From Amycolatopsis nivea (GTDB taxonomy: Bacteria; Actinomycetota; Actinomycetes; Mycobacteriales; Pseudonocardiaceae), in NCBI RefSeq assembly GCF_004522235.1, contig NZ_SDLT01000015.1, positions 78,058 to 142,057 of the forward strand: 64,000 bases of DNA, given 5' to 3'. Both the position numbers and the translations under genes were made by a program. Positions 15,797 through 23,520 of this stretch are shown one piece after another. Each line of letters begins with the position of its first letter. The stretch's first letter is position 1. The notes below the pieces were generated by a model. The model had not been told where the DNA came from. It saw only the letters and a program-made list of their open reading frames with translations, and did no database searches.

Positions 15797-17449
15797 TCAG
15801 GCCGCCAGCGCCGGAGTTGCCGAAGTTTCTGGCGCGGGCGGTGAGCCGGAAGCGGCGAGCCGGGCCGCTTCGTACTCGGCCTTCCAGATGCGGCGCTCAG
15901 CGATGGCGCGCATCACGAGCTGATCCCGGGGCGGACACTGGGGGTCGCCGGGCTCGACCTTGCGCCAGGCCAGCTTGTCCGGATCAGGGCGTGGTTTCTC
16001 GATCCCGACCGCCGCCAGGGCGGACAGCACGAACCCGACCCGGTCGGCCTTGTGATCAGCCACGGTCTTGCCCGACCACTTCCGCGACACCAGCACCCGC
16101 CGACCCGGCAGTCCGAGAGTGGTCCGCCTATGCGCGCGACCCCGGCAGTGCCCAGGGGTGGTCTTCGCGTTGGCTCCCTTGGGGTTGATGCCGTAGAGCA
16201 GCCACACGGGGCAGCGCGGCGAACACGGGGTCACCGCCAGTTCAGCGTGAAGCCGGTCGTGGTGGTCCCGCTGCGCCGAGGTGTCCGCGTCCACGACCTC
16301 ACCCGTGGATTTGGTGAGGTACTTGGTCAGGTAGCCGATGTGCCGCCCGGCTTCCTCGGTGCCGCCGAGGATGCCCTTCGAGTGCACTTGTTCCCCGAAC
16401 CGCACGACGTGCGCCGGTTCCTCCACTTCGGACACAGCGTCATCCCACGCCGTCAACGGCTGCCGGGTGTCCGGGTCCACAAAGGAACGAACATCCGGGT
16501 CCCACAAAGGTTTACGGTCCCCGCCATAGACCATCACGTCATGGCTCGGCCACCACACCTGGTGGTAGGTCGCTTCGGTGACCATCCGGATGACCTCGTG
16601 TGAGATCGCTCCCCGCAGCGCCGTATGCAAGTGGGGCGCGGCCCGACGCTGGGGTTCCACGGTCGCGAAGTACTGCACCTCGAACCCGACCACCCGGCGC
16701 AGGTTCTGCCACCACCGATCCACCAGAGCCGCGAAGTGCACCGCGTCCCGAGCCGCCCGCCGATAGTCGTACGAGGCTGGATCGACCGGAGAACCGTCCG
16801 GCCGGACGCGGCCGTAGGTGTCGCAGGTGAGCGTGACGAACATCGACGGCCGGAACCGCCCCGCGAACTCCCGCCCCACCGTGGTTTTCGCGACTTTCTT
16901 CCGAGGCAGGTTCGGCGCGTCCTGCCGCCGACGCGTGGAGCGCTTCACCGGACGTTTCTCTGGAGCGTCGAGGGCCGGGAGCCGTCCCTTCAAACCAGAT
17001 TCCCTCAGTTCGGTGTCCACGCTGGACACTTCCGCGCGCAGTTCCTCCGCCTTAGGCTCGTTTCCGGCCTCGACCGCATCCCGGTAGTGCGCGGCCAGGT
17101 CCGCCCGGTAGGTCAGCAGCTCCCGTTGAGTCTCGGTGGGCTCCGCGCGGGTGATCACGGGTTCTTCGGCGAGGTGCCAGCCTTCCCGGCACTGGGCCTG
17201 CCTCAGAGCCTTGGCCTTGCGGGCACAGGGCAGGCACACCGATTCCACCGTCGAGCCGCACGGCACCGGGACGTAGCGCAACTTCCCCGTGTCGGTGTCG
17301 GCGACCTCCATCGTGAACGGCCGCACGCACACCCCGTGCTGCTCTGCAGTCGCCTTCACCACGTCGGAAGCCAAGGCACCGCGGATTCGTTCCCGGGGCT
17401 CCGCAGCCGGCATTGCCTGACCAGCGGTTTCCCGTGCAGAGGTGGTCAT
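15797..17449 (-). CDS. repSA: replication initiator protein, RepSA type
   Basis: A 550-residue rolling-circle-type initiator. The N-terminal part has clustered cysteines (CGSTVESVCLPC, residues 64-75). The nuclease core shows SMFVTLTCDTYGRV (about 202-215), the HUH metal motif as HLH at 273-275 (APHLHTALRG) and YLTKYLTKS, where the Tyr residues are candidate nicking nucleophiles. This is the RepSA family of pSAM2-like elements, which replicates the excised circle before transfer. The ATG at 17449 overlaps the upstream gene's stop (ATGA). Confidence 0.9.
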   Translation of the reverse strand: MTTSARETAGQAMPAAEPRERIRGALASDVVKATAEQHGVCVRPFTMEVADTDTGKLRYVPVPCGSTVESVCLPCARKAKALRQAQCREGWHLAEEPVITRAEPTETQRELLTYRADLAAHYRDAVEAGNEPKAEELRAEVSSVDTELRESGLKGRLPALDAPEKRPVKRSTRRRQDAPNLPRKKVAKTTVGREFAGRFRPSMFVTLTCDTYGRVRPDGSPVDPASYDYRRAARDAVHFAALVDRWWQNLRRVVGFEVQYFATVEPQRRAAPHLHTALRGAISHEVIRMVTEATYHQVWWPSHDVMVYGGDRKPLWDPDVRSFVDPDTRQPLTAWDDAVSEVEEPAHVVRFGEQVHSKGILGGTEEAGRHIGYLTKYLTKSTGEVVDADTSAQRDHHDRLHAELAVTPCSPRCPVWLLYGINPKGANAKTTPGHCRGRAHRRTTLGLPGRRVLVSRKWSGKTVADHKADRVGFVLSALAAVGIEKPRPDPDKLAWRKVEPGDPQCPPRDQLVMRAIAERRIWKAEYEAARLAASGSPPAPETSATPALAA

Positions 17450-17832
17450 GCGGCCTCCTCTCCGGCGCGTGCCCACTGCCGCAACAGCCAGACCGGCATC
17501 TCCTGGTCGGTCTGCGGAGGCAGATCCGGGAAGGTGGCCGGGTCGTACGGCGCATAGCCCCAGACGTAGACGGGGACGCCGCACGGGGTACGTCCGGTCA
17601 GCGCCAGGCGCACCCGCGTCCCGCCCGGTGTCCGCCACAGGCTCATTCGTGCCCCGTCGAGGGTGGCCGACCAGGTGGCCAGCCCGGACACGACGCCGGT
17701 CAGGGTGTCGGTGTCCAGAGCGACCGTGACGGGCGAGGACCAGGCGGTGACCTCCACCGAGCAAGCCGGAGGCAACGCGTACGAGTCGAGGTGATCGCGG
17801 ATCGCGTCGAGGAAGACCATCAGCCGGTTCAT
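17446..17832 (-). CDS. hypothetical AICE protein between traSA and repSA
   Basis: A 128-residue soluble protein (MNRLMVFLDAIRDHLDSYALPPACSVEV...). No catalytic motif or membrane segment is seen. It is locked between traSA and repSA by ATGA overlaps at both ends, so its synthesis is tied to theirs. Proteins of this size at this position are common in AICEs, but I do not recognise a named function. A role in replication or in pairing initiator with translocase would be guesswork. Confidence 0.75.
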   Translation of the reverse strand: MNRLMVFLDAIRDHLDSYALPPACSVEVTAWSSPVTVALDTDTLTGVVSGLATWSATLDGARMSLWRTPGGTRVRLALTGRTPCGVPVYVWGYAPYDPATFPDLPPQTDQEMPVWLLRQWARAGEEAA

Positions 17833-19406
17833 GCGGCCCCCTTCCCGTTGCTGTCACGGTGGTTGTGGGCGAGGTTGACCACCGGTGCCCCGCCGTTGGT
17901 GACGTAGTTCTCCAGCGCCTTCACCGTCGCGTCCGACACCCATCCGGCGCGGACCCGCAGGGGTTCGCGGATGCCCTCGCCCCACGCGTAGCCCACGCCC
18001 GGAGTGGATTCGGGGATGCGGTTGGCCCAGGCCCCGCGTTCGTACGCGCCGTCGCCCAGCACCATCGACACCTGAGACTTCGACGTCACCCGCAAGCACA
18101 CCCGGCGGGTGAACAACTCTCGCACCGGAACCGTTTCCTTGGTCGGGTCCTGGACGTAGCCGCGCACCGAGATCAGCGCCGCCCGTCCTTGGGTGTTGAG
18201 CACCGAGACGTGTTCGGTGATCGCGTCGCGGGTCTTGCGGTCGGTGTAACGGGTCAGCGCCGCCAGCTCATCGAACTCCAGCAGTTCCAACGGAAACTCC
18301 CGCGAGAGCGGCACTTCCCGCGTCTGCCCCGCGAATGCCCGCTTGCGCCGTTCCAGTTCGTCCCGCAGCGCCTCCAGCACTTCCAATACCTCTTTGCCCG
18401 AGACCGCGTAACGGCAGAAGATCCCGCGCCCGTAAGCGAGTTCCATGCCCTTCGGGTCCACACCGGACACCCGCACCAGCCCCGACCGGATCGCCGGAGC
18501 AGCCGACACCAGCGGCGACCACATCACCGAGTTCTTCCCCGCACCCGACGCACCGGCCACGAGAGTGTGCGCGCCGCCGCCGAGCAAAGGCAGCCGCCAG
18601 GCCGTGCCGTACTCGGTGGAACCGGCGAACACGCGCCGCAGATCCACCGCCGATGCCTCGGCCACGTCCGGCAGCGGCAGGCAGGACACAGCGGAGGCGA
18701 GCAGGTCCCGGCGCATGAAGTCCACCGAGACGACGTCCGGGGAGATCTCCCGCACCTGCACCCGCGTGACCCGCCGAGCCGTCGCCAGTGCACGGGCAGC
18801 CTCGCCGAAATCCTCCGGAGTCTGGCCGGGCACGAGCCGTACCCGCACCTCATCCCACGACGGGCCGGAACGAACCCGCAGCACGAGAGGGAAGGCCACG
18901 CCCGCGTCACGCCGGGACTGGGCCACCGCTTCGCGCTTGCGACGGCGAGAGACCAGGTTCACGGTCACGTCCACCGGGATCGCTTCGTCCCGCACGGTCA
19001 GCCCGCAGGCGTGCAGCCAGCCCGGGAGCTTGCGCCCGTAGACGGCCCAGCGCAGCCACCACGCCCGCACCCAGCGCCCACACCAGCGCTCGAATCCCAC
19101 CGGCCAGCCCTGCCGCCACACGAGCGCCACCAGGCCGACAGAGCCCGCCGTAATCGCGAGCGAAGGCCAGCCGAGGCAACGCCACCAAGCGCCCAGAGCG
19201 AGCACAGCTAAGCAAGTCCGCCAATGCGTGGCCAGTTGCCGAACAATCCAGCCACCCACATGCACGAGACCCCACAGGGCCAGGCCGAGGAATGCCAGCG
19301 CGGCCACGGTTTCCGCGATAGCCGCGAGCGCACGGCCGAGTTTGGCCAGCACCCACACCAGCACCGCCAGGCCCGCGCCGCCGATCAGCACCGTCGCCGC
19401 GTTCAT
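17829..19406 (-). CDS. traSA: FtsK/SpoIIIE-like conjugal DNA translocase (TraSA/TraB type)
   Basis: A 525-residue membrane-anchored double-stranded-DNA pump. N-terminal hydrophobic segments are at about 3-27, 31-55 and 63-98. The ATPase has Walker A GASGAGKNS (285-293) and a Walker B-like LLEFDEL (about 375-381). In actinomycete elements this single protein moves DNA from hypha to hypha without relaxase or pilus. The P-loop carries Asn instead of the usual Thr/Ser after the Lys, with Ser one residue later, a variant worth noting. The ATG at 19406 overlaps the stop of a tiny zinc-ribbon gene. Confidence 0.9.
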   Translation of the reverse strand: MNAATVLIGGAGLAVLVWVLAKLGRALAAIAETVAALAFLGLALWGLVHVGGWIVRQLATHWRTCLAVLALGAWWRCLGWPSLAITAGSVGLVALVWRQGWPVGFERWCGRWVRAWWLRWAVYGRKLPGWLHACGLTVRDEAIPVDVTVNLVSRRRKREAVAQSRRDAGVAFPLVLRVRSGPSWDEVRVRLVPGQTPEDFGEAARALATARRVTRVQVREISPDVVSVDFMRRDLLASAVSCLPLPDVAEASAVDLRRVFAGSTEYGTAWRLPLLGGGAHTLVAGASGAGKNSVMWSPLVSAAPAIRSGLVRVSGVDPKGMELAYGRGIFCRYAVSGKEVLEVLEALRDELERRKRAFAGQTREVPLSREFPLELLEFDELAALTRYTDRKTRDAITEHVSVLNTQGRAALISVRGYVQDPTKETVPVRELFTRRVCLRVTSKSQVSMVLGDGAYERGAWANRIPESTPGVGYAWGEGIREPLRVRAGWVSDATVKALENYVTNGGAPVVNLAHNHRDSNGKGAA

Positions 19407-19573
19407 CGCCGCTCACCACCCTCAGCCGCGGTGAGGTCAAGCGGCAGCATTCCTTGACAGGAAGCACATTTCTTCTCGCCCGGAACGAGCCGAGCGAACT
19501 TCTTGCATGCGGCGCAACGCATCCGGGTGACCCCCGTTGACGCACGCCGTCCAGAACCGGTTATGTTCGTCAT
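19403..19573 (-). CDS. 56-residue zinc-ribbon protein
   Basis: A small reading frame ending in ATGA overlap with traSA. From the ATG at 19573 it encodes 56 residues; from an internal ATG at 19522 it encodes 39. The C-terminal part has CAACKKFARLVPGEKKCASC, two CxxC knuckles of a zinc ribbon. GGGAAG precedes the upstream ATG. The overlap and the paired CxxC motifs argue for a real gene. Small Zn-ribbon proteins of this kind precede AICE translocase genes in other actinomycetes (general recollection). Function unknown. Confidence 0.7.
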   Translation of the reverse strand: MTNITGSGRRASTGVTRMRCAACKKFARLVPGEKKCASCQGMLPLDLTAAEGGERR

Positions 19574-19727
19574 TGTTCACTTCCCAGTGGACAGCGCAGA
19601 ACCGGTGAAGGTTGGTAGCCAGAGGCCGGTTCTGCGTTTATACGGAACAATTCCAAGCGCACATGGGCGCGTTGAACACAGCACACGTCGCCGTGCGCTT
19701 TTTTCAGTAGTCGCTGAGGTTTTGCCG

Positions 19728-20636
19728 CTAGTCTTCGGGTTCCTCGCCGGTCAGGAGCCGGTTCAGCCCCGCGTCAGTCGCCCGCCGCTGCGCCTTCACC
19801 TCTTTCAAGAGCTGGTCGACCACGACCGACAGGCGCGCCTGCGATTCCGCCGGGGACAACGCCGCCGCCGAAAGCCGCTCGATCGTCACCTTGTACGAGG
19901 CCGCTTCATCACCGACCAGGAACACGCCCATCGCGCGATGCGGGCAGTACACGACGTCCGAAGTGTCCTTCAGCGTGTACCGACTGAACGCCTCTTCCGT
20001 CACCGCCTGACTCGGTGCCAGCCGGATCGTCATCGTCCGCGACAACCCGATCAGGTCCTTGAGGAACCGGGTCTGCCGCAGCATCACCTCCGCGTCGCCG
20101 AAATGGTTCCGCAGCGCCTCCGACCCGATGAACATCTCTGCTTTGACCGCGCCCGCGCCGAACAAGATCCGGTTGCGGTCCATCCGGCTCTCCACCACCT
20201 GCTCCAGCTTCTCCTTGTCCCGCAAATCCGGGCCGAAGACGAGCCGCGCGTAATCCGGGACCTGCAACAGATCCGGGATCAGCAGCGGAGCCCACACCGT
20301 CACCGACCTCGCGACACGCTCGTGCGCGGTCAACATCGTGTAGTGCGCCGGGTCCGCCTGCGACCCCACCGACGACCAGCTCGGCCCCGTCACACCGTGA
20401 GCCAGCAGCATGATCCAGGCTTTCCGCTCACCGATCACGCCGAGCGCGCCGAGCACGTTCGACACCTCCTCCGGGGTCGGGACCCGCTGCCCGAGTTCCC
20501 AGTTCGACAACAACGCCGGGTTCACTCCGATCCGCCGCGCCAGCTCCCGCAGGCCGAACCGCGCCTCGATCCGCGCATCCCGCAACGCCGCACCCAGGCC
20601 ACGGGCACGCGGGCTCGCCATCTCCGTGCCACGCAT
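19728..20636 (-). CDS. XRE-family regulator with DUF5753 ligand-like domain (AICE copy)
   Basis: About 302 residues. The N-terminal helix-turn-helix is LGAALRDARIEARFGLRELARRIGVNPALLSNWELGQRVPTPEEV, and the long DUF5753 region follows (LLIPDLLQVPDYARLVFGPD ... VVYCPH ... FLVGDEAASYKVTIERLSAAALSPAES). The ATG at 20636 is chosen because GGAGGTG lies 8 bases upstream; a GTG at 20645 is also open. It is clearly paralogous to the gene at 25655-26554 just outside attR, and even the leader DNA is similar. It is probably a transcriptional regulator of element genes. The DUF5753 ligand is unknown. Confidence 0.88.
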   Translation of the reverse strand: MRGTEMASPRARGLGAALRDARIEARFGLRELARRIGVNPALLSNWELGQRVPTPEEVSNVLGALGVIGERKAWIMLLAHGVTGPSWSSVGSQADPAHYTMLTAHERVARSVTVWAPLLIPDLLQVPDYARLVFGPDLRDKEKLEQVVESRMDRNRILFGAGAVKAEMFIGSEALRNHFGDAEVMLRQTRFLKDLIGLSRTMTIRLAPSQAVTEEAFSRYTLKDTSDVVYCPHRAMGVFLVGDEAASYKVTIERLSAAALSPAESQARLSVVVDQLLKEVKAQRRATDAGLNRLLTGEEPED

Positions 20637-20689
20637 CAACCACACCTCCGGCCCGGGATCGTGCCTGTCTGCAAACCGAGAACACCCAT

Positions 20690-21148
20690 CTACGCCGCCT
20701 TGCCCTCACCAGACGCAGGCGACGCACCGGTCGACCGCGACGACGACTTGCCCGCAGCAGCCTTGAACCCCGTCGCCCGGAAGACGTACGTCTGATACTT
20801 GAACTCGCCCTGGCCGCCGACACGTGGCTCCGCCGTGAGCCCGTCCAACTCCACCGACCGCATCCCCGGCAACGCCTCCGCCGTCGTCGGCACCGGCTGC
20901 ACATCCGCCAGAAACGTCACCTCGAACGACGCCCGCTTCGCCCGCGTCTCACCCGGGTCCGTCACCGCAGCCCGCCACTGCCGCTTCCCGGTCGCTTCGT
21001 CAATGCGCTGCCGGACCGGTCGACCAGCAGCCCGGTCCTCCCGCGACTGGTACTCGTTGTCCGGAATCACTTCCCCCACCATCACAAGCCCCTGCGGGAA
21101 CGCCTCGTCGAAGTCGATCGCGAACCGGTGTCCCTTTTCGATAGCCAT
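20690..21148 (-). CDS. hypothetical AICE protein, 152 residues
   Basis: A soluble protein beginning MAIEKGHRFAIDFDEAFPQGLVMVGEVIPDNEYQSREDRAAGRPVRQR. It has β-rich central phrases (ASFEVTFLAD, EFKYQTYVFRATGF) and a low-complexity Ser/Gly tail. The ATG at 21148 follows GGGAG. Genes of this type sit with the replication/transfer genes of many AICEs and are usually labelled plasmid replication or hypothetical. The fold looks like a small OB or β-barrel, but that is a guess. It is 29 bases after the next small gene, in the same operon. Confidence 0.75.
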   Translation of the reverse strand: MAIEKGHRFAIDFDEAFPQGLVMVGEVIPDNEYQSREDRAAGRPVRQRIDEATGKRQWRAAVTDPGETRAKRASFEVTFLADVQPVPTTAEALPGMRSVELDGLTAEPRVGGQGEFKYQTYVFRATGFKAAAGKSSSRSTGASPASGEGKAA

Positions 21149-21177
21149 AACCGCTAGCTCCCTGTGTTCTCTGTCAG

Positions 21178-21408
21178 TCAGTCAGTCGTTTCCGGCGCCT
21201 CGCCGCCGTGGTTCGTTCGTGTCGCCGCGCCCAGCGCCATCCCTGCTTCTTCGAGTTGCTTGCCCAGAACCGCGATCGCGTCGGAGTCGACGAGAAGAAC
21301 CACGGGGAACGCCTTGCCGAAGCGGATCTCCGCTCGGTTCGCGTACGTCAGCGCGCGGACGCGGATCGGCAGGTCTGCCGTCACGTGGATCTGGACCGTG
21401 TCGCGCAT
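21178..21408 (-). CDS. hypothetical AICE protein, 76 residues
   Basis: MRDTVQIHVTADLPIRVRALTYANRAEIRFGKAFPVVLLVDSDAIAVLGKQLEEAGMALG is a compact α/β protein without catalytic motifs. The ATG at 21408 is preferred to a longer frame, because the extra N-terminus would overlap a better-signalled short ORF and contains no recognisable fold. It is followed 29 bases later by the 152-residue gene. Function unknown. Confidence 0.6.
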   Translation of the reverse strand: MRDTVQIHVTADLPIRVRALTYANRAEIRFGKAFPVVLLVDSDAIAVLGKQLEEAGMALGAATRTNHGGEAPETTD

Positions 21409-21419
21409 GTCGCCCGCGC

Positions 21420-21503
21420 CTAAACCACGTGCTTGCGCGACACCTGCGCAGCCGGACCGCTCGACCAGTCGCCGAGCGTCGACGCCGTGCTTGCAGTCGT
21501 CAT
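21420..21503 (-). CDS. 27-residue small ORF with a strong ribosome-binding site
   Basis: MTTASTASTLGDWSSGPAAQ... ends 11 bases before the 76-residue gene. GGGAGG stands 6 bases before its ATG, one of the clearest Shine-Dalgarno sites in the element, and better than that of the gene behind it. It could be a real micro-protein or a leader that couples translation to the next gene. Confidence 0.45.
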   Translation of the reverse strand: MTTASTASTLGDWSSGPAAQVSRKHVV

Positions 21504-21600
21504 GTCTGCCTCCCTTGGGCTCTGCCGCCGAGCGAGTCTCGGCAACGTGCCACCCAATCTCCGCCAAAAGACGGGACATGATCACCACGTGGCAGGACAT

Positions 21601-21647
21601 CTTGGGACGTCCCTGGTACGGTCGAAGACGTCCCTAAAAGTCCCAAG
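21601..21647. promoter_or_regulatory. candidate operator region between divergent AICE genes
   Basis: CTTGGGAC (21601-21608) and GTCCCAAG (21640-21647) are perfect 8-base inverted arms. Within them lie the palindrome GGGACGTCCC (21604-21613) and another GACGTCCC (21628-21634 region). The cluster ends 10 bases before the start of the HTH-PLD regulator and lies upstream of the minus-strand small genes. It suits autoregulation by that protein. Confidence 0.5.
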
Positions 21648-21657
21648 GGGGTGCAGG

Positions 21658-22401
21658 ATGCCGAACGAACGGCTGCGTGACGCACTGCTGCGCAACGGGC
21701 TCACGCTGGAACAGGTGGCCAAGGCGCTCAGCGTCGACCAGAAGACCGTCGAGCGGTGGATCACCAAGGGCCGCACCCCGTATCCGAAGCACCGGCACAA
21801 GATCGCGGCGATGGCGCGCGAATCGGAGACCTACCTGTGGCCGGACTCCGTCGCTCCGGAGCGCAGGGCCGAGACGGCCGCCGCCGAGGTCGTGAGCGTG
21901 TTCCCGCACCGGAACGCGATCCCGGTCGAGCTGTGGGACCGGCTGATCAACGACGCGTCAGAGACCGTGGAAATCCTGGTACACGCGGCCCTGTTCCTGG
22001 TCGAGCGGCCGCGGTTCATCAAGGACATCGCAGCCAAGGCCGCGGCCGGCGCGAAGATCCGCCTGGCGTTCGGCGACCCGGACGGGGACAGCGTCGCCCT
22101 GCGCGGAGAAGAAGAACAGCTCGGCGACGGGACGCTCCCCGCGCGTGTTCGCAACGCGCTGGCGTTCTACCGGCCGCTTGTCGGCATCGAGGGGGTCGAG
22201 ATGCGGTTCCACAACACGACGCTCTACAACTCGATCTTCCGCTTCGACGACGAAATGATCATCAACACGCACGTCTACGGGTTCCAGGGCGCGCACGCGC
22301 CGTCGCTCCACCTGCGCCGACTCTCCGCCGGAGACCTCTTCGAGACCTACTCGGAGAGCTTCGAGACCGTCTGGAACCTCGCCAAGCCCGCCACCATCTA
22401 G
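21658..22401 (+). CDS. helix-turn-helix regulator with phospholipase-D-like C-terminal domain
   Basis: A 247-residue protein. The HTH is MPNERLRDALLRNGLTLEQVAKALSVDQKTVERWITKGRTPYPKHRHKIA. The C-terminal region (about 90-245) resembles the PLD-like/DUF5919 module: VEILVHAALFL, AAGAKIRLAFGDPDGD, GVEMRFHNTTLYNSIFRFDDEMIINTHVYGFQGAHAPSLHLRR. It reads as a catalytically degenerate half-PLD used for binding. The ATG follows AAGGGGGTGCAGG. Paired with a Nudix gene 10 bases downstream, it occupies the place of the pra/pif-type transfer-control genes of AICEs. It is probably a regulator of element replication and transfer (inference). Confidence 0.82.
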   Translation: MPNERLRDALLRNGLTLEQVAKALSVDQKTVERWITKGRTPYPKHRHKIAAMARESETYLWPDSVAPERRAETAAAEVVSVFPHRNAIPVELWDRLINDASETVEILVHAALFLVERPRFIKDIAAKAAAGAKIRLAFGDPDGDSVALRGEEEQLGDGTLPARVRNALAFYRPLVGIEGVEMRFHNTTLYNSIFRFDDEMIINTHVYGFQGAHAPSLHLRRLSAGDLFETYSESFETVWNLAKPATI

Positions 22402-22411
22402 GAGGCACCAC

Positions 22412-22882
22412 ATGGCACGCGTCGACTACTACAACGACCCGAACGCTCCCAAAGCCAACAGCATCGCCGTCGCAGTGTCCGCCTTCATCCAGGACGACAA
22501 AGGTCGGATCTTGATGATCCGACGCACCGACAATGACCTATATGCCATTCCGGGCGGGCAGCTAGAGTTAGGAGAGACTCTCAGCGAGGCCGCAATCCGC
22601 GAGGTTCGAGAAGAGACCGGCATCGAGTGCGAGGTCACAGGAGTAATCGGCCTATACTCGAACCCGCACCATGTCATCGCCTATGACGACGGCGAAGTCC
22701 GCCAGGAATTTTCAATTTGCTTCCGCGCCACGCCCATCACCCGAAAATTACAAACAAGCAATGAAAGCAAAGAGGTGCTGTGGGTTGCAGTACACGAAAT
22801 CTCGTCACTCAACATCCACGAGTCCATCGCTTTGCGTATTCAACACGCGCTCAGCTATAACGTAACCCCGTTCTTTACGTGA
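22412..22882 (+). CDS. Nudix hydrolase, Pif-like
   Basis: A 156-residue Nudix protein with the box at residues 49-71 (GQLELGETLSEAAIREVREETGI; all GX5EX7REUXEEXGU positions are present). In pSAM2 the immunity factor Pif has a Nudix motif and blocks redundant transfer between carriers, and this gene sits in the equivalent place after the regulator. The substrate is unknown. Base composition changes inside the gene. The first third is G+C-rich like the backbone; the rest (for example 22741-22800) is AT-rich like the cargo behind it, suggesting a recombination joint. Confidence 0.9.
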   Translation: MARVDYYNDPNAPKANSIAVAVSAFIQDDKGRILMIRRTDNDLYAIPGGQLELGETLSEAAIREVREETGIECEVTGVIGLYSNPHHVIAYDDGEVRQEFSICFRATPITRKLQTSNESKEVLWVAVHEISSLNIHESIALRIQHALSYNVTPFFT

Positions 22883-22938
22883 CCAAAATGTAGTACTAGG
22901 CCAGTAACGTTCACCACAGCCGCGCCGACTGAACTTGC

Positions 22939-23520
22939 ATGTCCACGTCGGCCCTCCTCTCGACTGTTGCACTAGTCACGCAACAGAATGAAGCCCCCAG
23001 CAACGTCGCAGGCCCCTTAATCACCGCAAGTGCAACTGTTTCCGTTGCTTTTATATCTGCAGCATTGATATACCTAGCCGGAAAACGAGACCGACGGCGC
23101 GAACTGTACGGAAAAGCATTTCAGGCCGCGATAGCGTGGGAGGAACTCTACTTTCGCGTGCTCAGACGCGAACAGGGCTTTGACAAAGAGCTGGTAGACA
23201 GGTTTCATACCATACAGGAGGACATCGCTTTTCACACCGGCTGGATTGGCAGTGAATCCGAAATAATGAGGCGTCGATACCTCCGACTCGCAACACTAGT
23301 CAAATCAACTCTCGCTCCCCATATCAGGGACGCCTGGAGCACGCCTCCCCGACCACCAAACGAAACCGTGCAGCCAGTAAATGAGATCCCTTTCCCGTCA
23401 CTGAATGCCGAGCACGAGAAATATCTTCGAGACGTGCGTTCACACCTATCTATCTTCCTCATTCCACGCTTAGCACTGGCCATTAGAGAACATTTTGAAG
23501 AGTTAGCGAGGCCGAAGTGA
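22939..23520 (+). CDS. putative CBASS effector: one-TM helical protein of unknown family
   Basis: A 193-residue protein with one clear membrane helix at about 25-48 (GPLITASATVSVAFISAALIYLAG) followed by a basic stop-transfer (KRDRRRE). A mainly helical cytoplasmic domain of about 145 residues follows (ELYGKAFQAAIAWEELYFRVLRREQGFDKELVDRFHTIQEDIAFHTGWIG ... SHLSIFLIPRLALAIREHFEELARPK). I recognise no named effector family; a SLATT/S-2TM relationship is possible but a second helix is not clear. The CD-NTase gene overlaps its stop by four bases (GTGA), the usual effector-cyclase coupling, which is the main reason for the effector call. Codons and bases are AT-rich relative to the chromosome. No good ribosome site is seen before the ATG. 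Confidence 0.62.
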   Translation: MSTSALLSTVALVTQQNEAPSNVAGPLITASATVSVAFISAALIYLAGKRDRRRELYGKAFQAAIAWEELYFRVLRREQGFDKELVDRFHTIQEDIAFHTGWIGSESEIMRRRYLRLATLVKSTLAPHIRDAWSTPPRPPNETVQPVNEIPFPSLNAEHEKYLRDVRSHLSIFLIPRLALAIREHFEELARPK

